This document shows, in pieces, positions 18,301 to 27,250 of a stretch of 64,000 nt of DNA (position 1 is the stretch's first letter; each line of letters begins with the position of its first letter). Both the position numbers and the translations under genes were made by a program. Origin of the DNA: CAVWNR01 sp963756525 (GTDB lineage: Bacteria; Actinomycetota; Actinomycetes; Mycobacteriales; Jatrophihabitantaceae); assembly GCA_963756525.1 (NCBI GenBank), contig CAVWNR010000008.1, forward strand, positions 1 through 64,000, written 5' to 3'. Under the pieces are notes generated by a model that saw nothing but the letters and a program-made list of their open reading frames with translations, did not search any database and was not told where the DNA came from.

Positions 18301-19773
18301 TCAGCAGACGGTCACGCTGCCGGAGTAGCCCTTGGTGAACGAATTGATCCGGTCCAGTGCGGACGTGCCGCGGGGGCCGAACGCCCGGTCGGAGTCCACG
18401 AGCGCAAAAACCGCCGTCGTCGCCTCGTCCATATCCGGCGGCGAGAGCGCGAAGCCGCTGGTGGCAGTGTTGGCGCTCTCGGAGTACGCACCGGCGTAGC
18501 AGCCGGCGGCCAGCAGCGCATCCTTGCCGTCGAGTGACCGGCCGAAGAGCTGGTGGCGCACGGCCATCCCCCAGCCGTAGGCGAACAGCGTGCCGAGGGC
18601 GTAGTCACCCGGCTGGTTCTGGACCACCGACACGTCACCGGTCTGCCGGTCGACCGAGAGCGCGGACATGCTGTAGTAGGCCGCCTTGGCGAAGGAGTCG
18701 CTGTAGTAGACGGTGTTGTCGTTCGGGCAGTAGCCGAACTCACTCGACGCGTTCGCGGCACACTTCGGGTGCGGCGCGGATGCGATCTTGACGTCGTTCC
18801 ACGGCTTGCCGATCGAGCGCGCGGCGGCCGACCAGAAGGCGTTCAGGCTCGGCGCCAGCCCGCCACCGGACGGAGGGGGTCCCGGGTCGAGCACCTGCGC
18901 CAGCGGCTCGTTGCCGCCGCTGAGGTAGTCCGAGTCGCTGGTGAACGGCCGCTCGGTGAACTGCCGGTCGGTCCAGGAGTTGCTGAAGCAGTACCGCACT
19001 CCGTGGTCGATCCCGGCGGAGACCGCGGAGAGCCGGTCGAACCCGTCCCCGTGGCTGATCTGGTCGGAGCTGACCGGCGTCGGGTCGCGCACCTGCAGGT
19101 AGCCGAGCATGGCCCGATCCAGGCTGGCGCTGGTCGGCCGGAAGTGTGGCGCGTGCATCGCGAGGGCCCAACCGGTGAACGCGCCGGCCGCGCAGTCGGC
19201 CTGTGTCTCGACCGAGATGGGGGTGCGATTCTGCCCGAGGATGCCCACCCGGTTCTGCACGGCATGGCCGAACTCGTGGGCGAAGACCATCGTCGCGAGG
19301 AACGGCCCGTACGTCTTCGCGAGCACCGCGACGAGATGCGCGGTGTTGCGGTCCCAGGCGATGGAGTCGTCGAGCTGGCAGTAGAAGGCGTTGTCGACGA
19401 CGCTGGTCGGCTTGCTGGCGATGCACCGGTCCTGCTTGTCCGCCGCGGTGACGTCGAAGCCGTCGATGGAGTAAAGCTTCCCGGTCAGATCCGGGAGCGG
19501 CTGCCCGCCGGACACCTGCGGGTAGCTCTGGTGCCAGAAGTCGAGGATGTCACTGATCGAGTTCTTGGCCAGCTGGTCGAACGCGGTGCCGCCGTCGCCG
19601 ACGACGGGCAGTGTGGAGTTCGCGGCCAACGGCCGGGGCGATCCGTTACCCGAGATCACCTGGGTGCACGCGCAGAGCGCCAGCACGATCGCGACCAGCA
19701 CGACCACGAGAGTGCGGTGACCGACTCTTCGCCGACCAGCTGCCGCTGCGGGGCCCGCCCATCGTCCCGGCAT
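18301..19773 (-). CDS. Neutral zinc metallopeptidase, putative lipoprotein
   Basis: A 490-residue exported protein. Residues 18-36 are a basic then hydrophobic signal ending LALCAC, a plausible lipobox with C36 as the lipidated residue. The zinc site HEFGHAVQ starts at about 166, in the context of the neutral zinc metallopeptidase (YpfJ-like) family. A further acidic stretch VETQADCAAGAF supplies the glutamate ligand. Two CxxxNDN-type cysteine pairs suggest extracellular disulfides. ATG 19773 has GAGGAGGT four to five bases upstream. Its job at the cell surface is unknown. Confidence 0.82.
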   Translation of the reverse strand: MPGRWAGPAAAAGRRRVGHRTLVVVLVAIVLALCACTQVISGNGSPRPLAANSTLPVVGDGGTAFDQLAKNSISDILDFWHQSYPQVSGGQPLPDLTGKLYSIDGFDVTAADKQDRCIASKPTSVVDNAFYCQLDDSIAWDRNTAHLVAVLAKTYGPFLATMVFAHEFGHAVQNRVGILGQNRTPISVETQADCAAGAFTGWALAMHAPHFRPTSASLDRAMLGYLQVRDPTPVSSDQISHGDGFDRLSAVSAGIDHGVRYCFSNSWTDRQFTERPFTSDSDYLSGGNEPLAQVLDPGPPPSGGGLAPSLNAFWSAAARSIGKPWNDVKIASAPHPKCAANASSEFGYCPNDNTVYYSDSFAKAAYYSMSALSVDRQTGDVSVVQNQPGDYALGTLFAYGWGMAVRHQLFGRSLDGKDALLAAGCYAGAYSESANTATSGFALSPPDMDEATTAVFALVDSDRAFGPRGTSALDRINSFTKGYSGSVTVC

Positions 19774-19842
19774 GCCACCTCCTCGCCGACGGTCCGTTCG
19801 GAGTCTAGGACCCCGGGCAGGGTGGCTGCGGCTGCTGAGAGC

Positions 19843-19855
19843 GGGAACGATTACC
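19843..19855. promoter_or_regulatory. Candidate Zur box upstream of zur
   Basis: GGGAACGATTACC (19843-19855) closely resembles the perfect palindrome at 20285-20299, read on the other strand as TGGGAACGATTCCCA. It lies just before the zur start, fitting zinc-dependent autoregulation. Confidence 0.5.
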
Positions 19856-19869
19856 GATACGATGGAAGG

Positions 19870-20274
19870 GTGGTTCCTCGGGCAGGGCAGCGGATGACCC
19901 GGCAGGGCGGCGCGATACGGCAAGCTCTCGTCGAGGCGGCGGGTTTCCGCAGTGCCCAAGATGTCTATGCGGCGCTGCGGGCGCGCGGCGACTCGGTCGG
20001 GCTGTCGACGGTGTACCGGCACCTGCAGTCCTTCGCCGACGACGGCCTGCTCGACGTCATCCACACGCCCGACGGGGAGACCACCTACCGGCTCTGTGGC
20101 GAGGCGACCCAGAACCATCATCATCACCTCGTCTGCCGGCGCTGCGGCTGGGCGGAGGAGATCGAAGGACGGGCCGTCGAGCGTTGGGCCAGCGCGATGG
20201 CCGATCGCTACGGCTACACCGACGTCGACCACACCGTTGAGATCTTCGGACGCTGCGCGAACTGCTCGGGATAG
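19870..20274 (+). CDS. zur: Fur-family zinc uptake regulator Zur
   Basis: A 134-residue Fur-family repressor. The winged helix spans about 15-80 (FRSAQDVYAALRARGDSVGL then STVYRHLQSF). The metal-sensing hinge NHHHHLVCRRCGW and a C-terminal CANC provide the structural Cys4 zinc site. Its position directly before znuACB and the flanking GGGAAcgaTTCCC-type boxes make Zur more likely than Fur or Nur. Start choice is uncertain: GTG 19870 or the ATG at 19894, the latter giving MTRQGGAIRQAL. Confidence 0.85.
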   Translation: MVPRAGQRMTRQGGAIRQALVEAAGFRSAQDVYAALRARGDSVGLSTVYRHLQSFADDGLLDVIHTPDGETTYRLCGEATQNHHHHLVCRRCGWAEEIEGRAVERWASAMADRYGYTDVDHTVEIFGRCANCSG

Positions 20275-20284
20275 CCCTAGCTAG

Positions 20285-20299
20285 TGGGAATCGTTCCCA
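20285..20299. promoter_or_regulatory. Candidate Zur box upstream of znuA
   Basis: TGGGAATCGTTCCCA is a perfect palindrome of 6-base arms around TCG, lying 20 bases before the znuA ATG. A related box lies before zur. This is the expected place for zinc-dependent repression of the uptake operon. Confidence 0.7.
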
Positions 20300-20319
20300 T
20301 ATCCAGTAAGCTGGCGGGT

Positions 20320-21231
20320 ATGCGAGTCGGACGCGTCGTCGCGGCGGGCGTGGCGCTGTCGCTCGTCGGCGTCGCGCTGTCAGCCTGCGCCGCCCGCTCG
20401 CCGGTCGCTGATCGGCTACCTGGCGCCCACGCCCAGGTGACCGTCGTGGCGGCGGAGAACTTCTGGGGTGACATCGCGGGCCAGATCGGCGGCACCGGGG
20501 TCGACGTCAGCTCGATCATCACGGACCCGAACACCGACCCGCACGAGTACGAAACCTCGGCCGCTGACGCGCGGGCGGTCGCCCGGGCGGATCTGGTCAT
20601 CGAGAACGGCGTCGGTTACGACGACTTCGTCGACAAGCTGGTCAACGCCAGCCGCAACGGCAGCCGGCACGTGATCAAGGTGGAGGACGTCGTGCACCCC
20701 GCCGAGAGCAACCCGCACCTGTGGTACGACCCGGCGTACGTCGAGGCCGCAGCGCATGCCATCGAGGCGCAGCTCGCGGCGCTCGCGCCCGAGAGCGCGG
20801 CGACGTTTGCCGCCAACTTGCGTGAGTTTCTGGCGGCCGAGCAGCAGGTCGACGACGTCGTCGAGCAGATCAAGGCCAAGCATGCGGGCACCGCGGTCGG
20901 CTACACCGAACGCGTTGCGGGCTACCTGGTCGAGGCGGCGGGGCTTCGGCTCGGCACCCCGGCGTCGTTCGCGCGGGCGATCGAGGACGGCGACGACCCG
21001 AGCCCCCGCGACACCATCCGATTCCGACTCGCGCTGCAGAACCACACCGTGGCCGTCCTGCTATACAACGCGCAGGTGACGAGTCCGGCGACAGCACAGC
21101 TGCGCGCGCTCGCCGAGCGCGAGCACATCCCGGTTGTCGGCGTGACGGAGACGATGCCGTCCGGCGCTGTGAACTTCCAGTCCTGGCAGGCAGGCCAGGC
21201 TCAGGCGTTGCTGGCGGCGCTCGGTGGCTGA
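20320..21231 (+). CDS. znuA: Zinc ABC transporter substrate-binding lipoprotein
   Basis: A 303-residue cluster A-I metal-binding protein. The signal ends LSAC with C23 as lipid anchor. TDPNTDPHEYETSAADAR contains the first metal histidine, NPHLWYDPAYVEA the second, and the later GYTERVAGYLVEA region lacks the usual His, so a Glu or Asp may complete the site. There is no His-rich loop of the E. coli type. The gene is preceded by a Zur box and overlaps znuC by eight bases. Confidence 0.88.
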   Translation: MRVGRVVAAGVALSLVGVALSACAARSPVADRLPGAHAQVTVVAAENFWGDIAGQIGGTGVDVSSIITDPNTDPHEYETSAADARAVARADLVIENGVGYDDFVDKLVNASRNGSRHVIKVEDVVHPAESNPHLWYDPAYVEAAAHAIEAQLAALAPESAATFAANLREFLAAEQQVDDVVEQIKAKHAGTAVGYTERVAGYLVEAAGLRLGTPASFARAIEDGDDPSPRDTIRFRLALQNHTVAVLLYNAQVTSPATAQLRALAEREHIPVVGVTETMPSGAVNFQSWQAGQAQALLAALGG

Positions 21232-22084
21232 CACGTCCTCGGCCGGCGCGGTGGCCTCGGTCGTCTCGACCGCGGAGCCGACCGTCCGGCTGCGCGCCGC
21301 GACCCTGCGCTACGGCGAACGCGTGCTGTGGCGCAGCCTGGACTTCGACGTCGCGCCGGGCGAGTTCGTCGCCGTCCTCGGCCCGAACGGCAGCGGCAAG
21401 ACCAGCCTGCTCAAGGTGCTTCTGGGGCTCACGCGGCTCAGCACCGGAACGGTGCAGGTTGGCGGGCGGACGCCGCGGCGCGGCAGCGAGCTGATCGGTT
21501 ACGTGCCGCAGCAGAAGGGCTTCGATCGCGATCTGCCGATGCGCGGACGCGATCTCGTGCGGCTCGGGCTCGACGGGCACCGCTACGGCTTGGCCTTGCC
21601 GAACCGGGCGTCCCGCGAGCGCGTCGACGAGGTGATCGCCTCGGTCGGCGCGACGGCGTACGCGGATGCGCCGATCGGCCTGCTCTCCGGCGGCGAACAG
21701 CAGCGGCTGCGGATCGCGCAGGCACTGCTCGGCCATCCCCGGATCCTGCTCTGCGACGAGCCGTTGCTGAGCCTGGACCTGCACCACCAGCGGGAGGTGA
21801 GCGCGCTGATCGACGCACGCCGCCGGGTCGCCGGTTCGTCGGTGCTGTTCGTGACCCACGAGATCAATCCGATCCTGCCGATGGTCGACCGGGTGCTGTA
21901 CCTGGTCGGTGGGCGCTGGGCGGCGGGCACGCCGGACGAGGTGATGACCGGTGCGCGCCTGTCGGCGCTCTACGGCACCGACGTGGATGTGCTATGCGTG
22001 CGCGGAGGGATCGTCGTCGTCGGTGCACCCGAGTCTCCGGACGCCGGCCATCACCACGAGCAGCAGGATGCCGCATGGGCTTGA
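21224..22084 (+). CDS. znuC: Zinc ABC transporter ATP-binding protein
   Basis: A 286-residue ABC ATPase with Walker A GPNGSGKT, signature LSGGEQQRL and Walker B ILLCDEP. The Q-loop is in YVPQQKGFD. The tail is rich in histidine (HHHEQQD), perhaps a zinc-sensing appendix. GTG 21224 overlaps the znuA stop, and the 3' end overlaps znuB, so the three are translated as a unit. Confidence 0.88.
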   Translation: MADTSSAGAVASVVSTAEPTVRLRAATLRYGERVLWRSLDFDVAPGEFVAVLGPNGSGKTSLLKVLLGLTRLSTGTVQVGGRTPRRGSELIGYVPQQKGFDRDLPMRGRDLVRLGLDGHRYGLALPNRASRERVDEVIASVGATAYADAPIGLLSGGEQQRLRIAQALLGHPRILLCDEPLLSLDLHHQREVSALIDARRRVAGSSVLFVTHEINPILPMVDRVLYLVGGRWAAGTPDEVMTGARLSALYGTDVDVLCVRGGIVVVGAPESPDAGHHHEQQDAAWA

Positions 22085-22902
22085 TCGACTACTTGGGCGT
22101 GGACCTGGTGCAGCACGCGCTGATCGCCGGCGCGCTGATCGCGGTGATCTGCGGTCTGATCAGCCCCTTCGTCATCACCCGGCGGGCCGCGTTCGCCGTG
22201 CACGGCACGTCCGAGCTCGCCTTCACCGGCGCTGCCGCGGGGCTGCTGGTGGCGGGCGACGCGGTCGCCGGCGCCTTGTTCGGCGGGCTCGTCGTCGCGG
22301 CGACGATTGCGGTGCTCGGCCGGCGGGAACGCAACTTGGACACCGTGATCGGCGTCGTGCTCGCGTTCGGGATGGGTGTCGGCGTGCTGCTGCTGAGCTA
22401 CTACCGGGGCTTTTCCAGCGCCGCGATGAACATCCTCTTCGGGCAGATCTTCGGCGTCGATACCGGCCAGATCTACCTACTGCTGGCGGTCGGGGGCGCG
22501 GTGCTGCTCACGCTGGCGCTGATCTACCGGCCGCTGCTGTTCGCCTCCGCCGACCCTGAGGTGGCCACCGCCCGCGGCGTCCGCACTGGCCTGCTCGGCC
22601 TGGTCTTCCTCGTGCTGCTCGCACTGACGGTCACCGAGGCGGCGCAGATCGTCGGCACGCTGCTGGTGCTCAGCCTGACGATCACGCCGGCCGCGGCCGC
22701 GCAGCGGCTGTCCGCGCGCCCGGCTGTGGTGACCGCACTGAGCGTGGCATTCGCGCTGGTCGCGTCGCTCGGCGGACTGCTGCTCAGCCTGGAGACGAAC
22801 GACATCAAGGCCAGCGTCTGGATCACCAGCATCAGCTTCGCGATCTACCTCGTCGCCCGGGCGACCGGACCGCGGCTGCTCGTCGCCCGCCGCGCCGCTT
22901 GA
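22075..22902 (+). CDS. znuB: Zinc ABC transporter permease
   Basis: A 275-residue ABC-3 family membrane protein with about eight hydrophobic helices. The opening LVQHALIAGALIAVICGLIS and FVITRRAAFAVHGTSELAFT are conserved in Znu/Mnt permeases. The start ATG 22075 overlaps znuC. Together the three proteins import Zn2+ at the plasma membrane. About 90 bases after the stop, hrpA begins on its own promoter. Confidence 0.87.
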   Translation: MGLIDYLGVDLVQHALIAGALIAVICGLISPFVITRRAAFAVHGTSELAFTGAAAGLLVAGDAVAGALFGGLVVAATIAVLGRRERNLDTVIGVVLAFGMGVGVLLLSYYRGFSSAAMNILFGQIFGVDTGQIYLLLAVGGAVLLTLALIYRPLLFASADPEVATARGVRTGLLGLVFLVLLALTVTEAAQIVGTLLVLSLTITPAAAAQRLSARPAVVTALSVAFALVASLGGLLLSLETNDIKASVWITSISFAIYLVARATGPRLLVARRAA

Positions 22903-22994
22903 CCCGTCCTCGACGTTCGGGCGGCCCTACCACGGCACGTCCCTGACCGTAATCGCCACCGGCAGGCCTGCAAGGTAACTATCCTGGCGCCAGC

Positions 22995-25900
22995 ATGCGC
23001 ATCACCTACCCTGACCTGCCGATCAGCGCGCGGCGCGACGAGATCAAAGCCGCGATCCGCGACCACCAGGTGGTCGTCGTCGCAGGCGAAACGGGTTCCG
23101 GTAAGACCACGCAATTGCCGAAGATCTGCCTGGACCTCGGCCGTGGCCGAGATGGCCTGATCGGCCACACCCAGCCCCGGCGCCTCGCCGCGCGCACCGT
23201 CGCGCAGCGCATCGCCGACGAGTTGGGCACCGAACTCGGCGAGCTCGTCGGCTACCCGGTGAGGTTCACCGACCGGGTCAGCGCGCGCAGCAGGATCCGG
23301 CTGATGACCGACGGCATCCTGCTCGCCGAGATCCAGCGCGACCGCGACCTGCGCCGCTACGACACGATCATCATCGACGAGGCACACGAGCGGAGCCTCA
23401 ACATCGACTTCCTGCTCGGCTACCTCACCGACCTGCTGCCGCAACGTCCCGACCTGAAGCTGATCATCACGTCGGCGACGATCGACCCGCAGCGCTTCGC
23501 CAGCCACTTCGGAGGCGCGCCGATCGTCGAAGTGTCCGGGCGCACCTATCCGGTCGAGATCCGCTATCGCCCGCTGGACCCGAGCGAAAACGCAGAAGCG
23601 CAAGACGAGGACGAGATCGTTCACCACATTCCGGCACGCGACCAGACGGAGGCCATCCTCGACGCCGTGCGCGAACTGCGCGGCGAAGGATCCGGTGACA
23701 TCTTGGTGTTCCTCAGCGGAGAGCGCGAGATCCGCGACACCGCCGAGGCGCTGCGCGCCCTCGACCTGCCGAGTACCGAGATCCTGCCGCTCTACGCGCG
23801 GCTCTCGACGGCCGAGCAACAACGAGTCTTCCAGGCGCACCGCGGACGGCGGATCGTGCTCGCGACCAACGTCGCCGAGACCTCGCTCACCGTGCCCGGC
23901 ATCCACTACGTGATCGACCCGGGCACGGCGCGCATCTCCCGGTACAGCCGGCGAACCAAGGTCCAGCGGCTGCCCATCGAAGCGATCTCGCAGGCATCGG
24001 CCGACCAGCGCGCAGGCCGCTGCGGCCGCACCGCCGACGGCATCTGCATCCGGCTGTATTCCCAGCGCGACTTCGAGGGCCGGCCGCGGTTCACCGAGCC
24101 GGAGATACTGCGCACCAACCTGGCATCGGTCATCCTGCAGATGGCCGCGCTCGGTCTCGGCGATCTCGAGCGGTTCCCGTTCGTCGAGCCGCCCGACCGG
24201 CGCACCGTCCGCGACGGCCGGCAACTGCTGCAGGAACTCGGCGCCTTCGACGCCGACGGCATGCTCACCAAGGTCGGCCGCAGGCTGGCCCGGCTCCCCG
24301 TCGATCCGCGCATCGGCCGGATGATCCTCGAGGCCGACCGCGAGGTCTGCGTGCGGGAGGTGCTGGTGATCGCGGCGGCGCTCTCGATCCCCGACCCGCG
24401 CGAGCGGCCGGCCGACGCGGAGCAGCAGGCGGCGCAGAAGCATGCCCGGTTCGCTGACGAGCACTCCGACTTCGTCAGCTACCTCAACCTCTGGAACTAC
24501 CTGCGCGAGCAGCGGCACGAGCGATCCGGCAACCAGTTCCGGCGGATGTGCCGGGAGGAATACCTGCACTACCTGCGCATCCGCGAATGGCAGGACCTCG
24601 CCGGGCAACTCCGTGACATCGCTAGGTCCCTTGGCATCAAGGAATCCGGTGACCCGGCAGACCCAGCCCGCATTCACACCGCGTTGCTGGCCGGTCTGCT
24701 GTCACAGGTCGGGATGCGCGCGGCTGACAGCCGGGAGTACGTCGGCGCGCGCAACGCCCGATTCCTGATCGCGCCGGGGTCGGTGTTGGCCCGCCGACCG
24801 CCGCCCTGGGTGGTCGCGGCGGAACTGGTGGAGACGAGCCGCGTCTACGCACGAATCTGCGCCCGGGTCATGCCCGAGGCGGTCGAGCGGCTGGCCGGGC
24901 ACCTCGTCGCCCGTACCTACAGCGAGCCGCATTGGGACCGCCGCCGCGGCGCCGTGTTGGCATTCGAGCGGGTGACGCTCTACGGTCTGCCGCTCGTCAC
25001 CCAGCGCAGGGTGCAGTACGGCAACGTCGACCCCGCGCTCGCTCGAGAACTCTTCATCCGAGACGCCCTGGTGGAGGGCGACTGGGACACCCGGCATCGC
25101 TTCTTCCACGCCAACCAGGCGCTGCGCACCGAACTCACCGCCCTCGAGGAGCAGGCCCGTCGACGCGACCTGCTCGTCGACGAGGAGACCATTTTTGCCT
25201 TCTACGACAAGCGAATCCCCGCCGAGGTCGTGTCGTCGCGGCACTTCGACACCTGGTGGAAGATCGCCCGCCGGGAGCGCCCCGAGCTGCTGACGCTCAC
25301 CCGCGACGACCTGCTCCGGGCTGGCGCTGAAGCGGCCGACCAACCGGATACCTGGCACGAGGGCGACCTCGCGCTACCGGTCAGCTACCGCTTCGAGCCC
25401 GGCGCTCCCGACGACGGGGTGACCGTGCACGTGCCGGTCGACGTGCTCGCGCGCCTGAGTGGTGGCGACTTCAGCTGGCAGCTGCCGGCGTTGCGGGAGG
25501 AGCTGGTCACCGCGCTGATCCGGTCGCTGCCCAAGGAGCTGCGCCGCCACTTCGTCCCCGCACCGGACACCGCCCGAGCGGTGCTCACGCAGCTCGTCCC
25601 CGGCCAGGAGCCGCTGCTCGAGGCGCTGCAGCGCGAGCTGCACGATCGCACCAGCGTCCTCGTCCCGCTTGCCGCGTTCAACCTGGACCGGGTGCCGCCG
25701 CACCTGCGGGTGACATTCGCGGTCGAGTCACCGTCCGGCAAGGTGCTTGCTCGCGGTAAGGACCTTCCGGCGCTGCAAGCGCAGCTCGCCGAGCCGGCCC
25801 GGGCCGCCATCGCGGCCGCCAGCGGCCTGGAACGGGCCGGCCTCACCGCCTGGCCGGCCGACCTGGACGAGCTGCCGCGCATCGTCAACCAGCGACGCGG

Positions 25901-26675
25901 CGGGCACGCGGTCCGCGGATACCCCGCGCTCGACGATGCCGGAAGTGCCGCGCGGATAACGGTGTTTCCATCCGCAGCGGAGCAGGCCGCGGCGATGACG
26001 GCTGGGACGCGTCGGCTCCTGCGGCTGAGTCTGCCCTCACCCGCCAAGGGCATCGCGCTGACCAAGCAAGCGCGGCTGATCGGTGTGGGCGCCGTGCTCG
26101 ACGACTGCGCGGACGCCGCCGCCGACGACATCGTGGGCCGCCACGGCGGGCCGGCCTGGTCCCGTGTCGAGTTCGATGCATTGCGTAGCGCGGTCGCGGC
26201 CGAGCTCGCCGGCGTTACCCGCGAGATCGCCGGGCGGGTCGAAGTGGTGCTCGCCACGGCGCACGAGGTGCGCGCCGCCTTACCGGTTGCTCCGCCGCCG
26301 AGCCACGCCGACGCGGTCGCCGACATGCGCGCGCAACTCGACGCGCTGCTGCCGCCGGGGTTCGTCACGAGCACCGGACGGGGGCGGCTGGCCGACCTGG
26401 GCCGGTACGTCCGGGCGATCGCGCGCCGGCTGGAGAAGCTTCCTCGCGAGGTCGACGTCGACAGCGCGCGGATGGCACGGGTGCACGCCGTCCAAGCCGC
26501 CTACCGCGATCTCGTCGCCGCGCTGCCGCCGGTCCGAGCCGCGGCGCCGGATGTCCGCGACATCGGCTGGGTCATCGAGGAACTGCGGGTGAGCCTGTTC
26601 GCCCAGCAGCTCGGCACGGCCCGCCCGGTGTCCGAGCAGCGCATCTACCGGGCCATCGACGCGATCGCGCCGTGA
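22995..26675 (+). CDS. hrpA: ATP-dependent RNA helicase HrpA
   Basis: A 1226-residue DEAH-box helicase. The order is Walker A GETGSGKTT (31-39), DEAH at about 128-131, SATID, helicase C with TNVAETSLTVPGI and QRAGRCGR, then the ratchet/OB domains and the long DUF3418 C-terminal half unique to HrpA. The length is slightly short of the E. coli protein (1300). HrpA enzymes resolve stalled or collided ribosomes and process mRNA; that role is inferred from the family. ATG 22995 opens MRITYPDLPIS, the family N-terminus. Confidence 0.92.
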   Translation: MRITYPDLPISARRDEIKAAIRDHQVVVVAGETGSGKTTQLPKICLDLGRGRDGLIGHTQPRRLAARTVAQRIADELGTELGELVGYPVRFTDRVSARSRIRLMTDGILLAEIQRDRDLRRYDTIIIDEAHERSLNIDFLLGYLTDLLPQRPDLKLIITSATIDPQRFASHFGGAPIVEVSGRTYPVEIRYRPLDPSENAEAQDEDEIVHHIPARDQTEAILDAVRELRGEGSGDILVFLSGEREIRDTAEALRALDLPSTEILPLYARLSTAEQQRVFQAHRGRRIVLATNVAETSLTVPGIHYVIDPGTARISRYSRRTKVQRLPIEAISQASADQRAGRCGRTADGICIRLYSQRDFEGRPRFTEPEILRTNLASVILQMAALGLGDLERFPFVEPPDRRTVRDGRQLLQELGAFDADGMLTKVGRRLARLPVDPRIGRMILEADREVCVREVLVIAAALSIPDPRERPADAEQQAAQKHARFADEHSDFVSYLNLWNYLREQRHERSGNQFRRMCREEYLHYLRIREWQDLAGQLRDIARSLGIKESGDPADPARIHTALLAGLLSQVGMRAADSREYVGARNARFLIAPGSVLARRPPPWVVAAELVETSRVYARICARVMPEAVERLAGHLVARTYSEPHWDRRRGAVLAFERVTLYGLPLVTQRRVQYGNVDPALARELFIRDALVEGDWDTRHRFFHANQALRTELTALEEQARRRDLLVDEETIFAFYDKRIPAEVVSSRHFDTWWKIARRERPELLTLTRDDLLRAGAEAADQPDTWHEGDLALPVSYRFEPGAPDDGVTVHVPVDVLARLSGGDFSWQLPALREELVTALIRSLPKELRRHFVPAPDTARAVLTQLVPGQEPLLEALQRELHDRTSVLVPLAAFNLDRVPPHLRVTFAVESPSGKVLARGKDLPALQAQLAEPARAAIAAASGLERAGLTAWPADLDELPRIVNQRRGGHAVRGYPALDDAGSAARITVFPSAAEQAAAMTAGTRRLLRLSLPSPAKGIALTKQARLIGVGAVLDDCADAAADDIVGRHGGPAWSRVEFDALRSAVAAELAGVTREIAGRVEVVLATAHEVRAALPVAPPPSHADAVADMRAQLDALLPPGFVTSTGRGRLADLGRYVRAIARRLEKLPREVDVDSARMARVHAVQAAYRDLVAALPPVRAAAPDVRDIGWVIEELRVSLFAQQLGTARPVSEQRIYRAIDAIAP

Positions 26676-26784
26676 AACCAGGTATGCAACGCGCCGATGA
26701 CATTCTCGCCGGGGAGCCGCATTCGGGAGGACGGAGCCGGCGGCACGGCCGAAATCGGTTGAGCCGCACCGGCAGGATGACTGC

Positions 26785-27144
26785 ATGACCGAAGCCATCG
26801 ACCTGGCCGCCGTCCTCTCGTCATTCGACGACCTCTGGCAGCCGCGGACGGTCACCGTTCTCAACGACTACGACGTGCGGGTGGTGAAGGTGCACGGCGA
26901 GTTCACCCGGCACAGCCACCCGGAGACAGACGAGCTCTTCCTTGTGCTGAGCGGGTCGCTGACCATCCGCATGGACGGTGGCGATGTCATCCTCGAGCCC
27001 GGGCAGCTCTACGTGGTGCCCCGCGGGACGCCGCACCAGCCCTTCTCGTCCGACGGTGCCGAGCTGCTGCTCGTCGAGCCGAGCGCGACGGCGAACACCG
27101 GCGACACGCCGAGCGAGCTCACCGCGACCCGTCGGGCGGTCTGA
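26785..27144 (+). CDS. Cupin-domain protein
   Basis: A 119-residue single-domain cupin. Metal-binding motif 1 is HSHPETDELFLVLSG and motif 2 is PGQLYVVPRGTPHQP, so all usual ligands (two His and Glu, then His) are present. It is typical of small actinobacterial cupins of unknown substrate. It stands between hrpA and the AI-2E family gene without an operon link. Confidence 0.8.
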   Translation: MTEAIDLAAVLSSFDDLWQPRTVTVLNDYDVRVVKVHGEFTRHSHPETDELFLVLSGSLTIRMDGGDVILEPGQLYVVPRGTPHQPFSSDGAELLLVEPSATANTGDTPSELTATRRAV

Positions 27145-27250
27145 CCGATCCGGATCCGCCGTCCGCCGAGCGTGTGCGCGCGCCGGTCGGGCCGAGGCTG
27201 GCTATCGTCGCTTGATACGCCGCCCGTTGCACGGACTGGATACCCGACCC

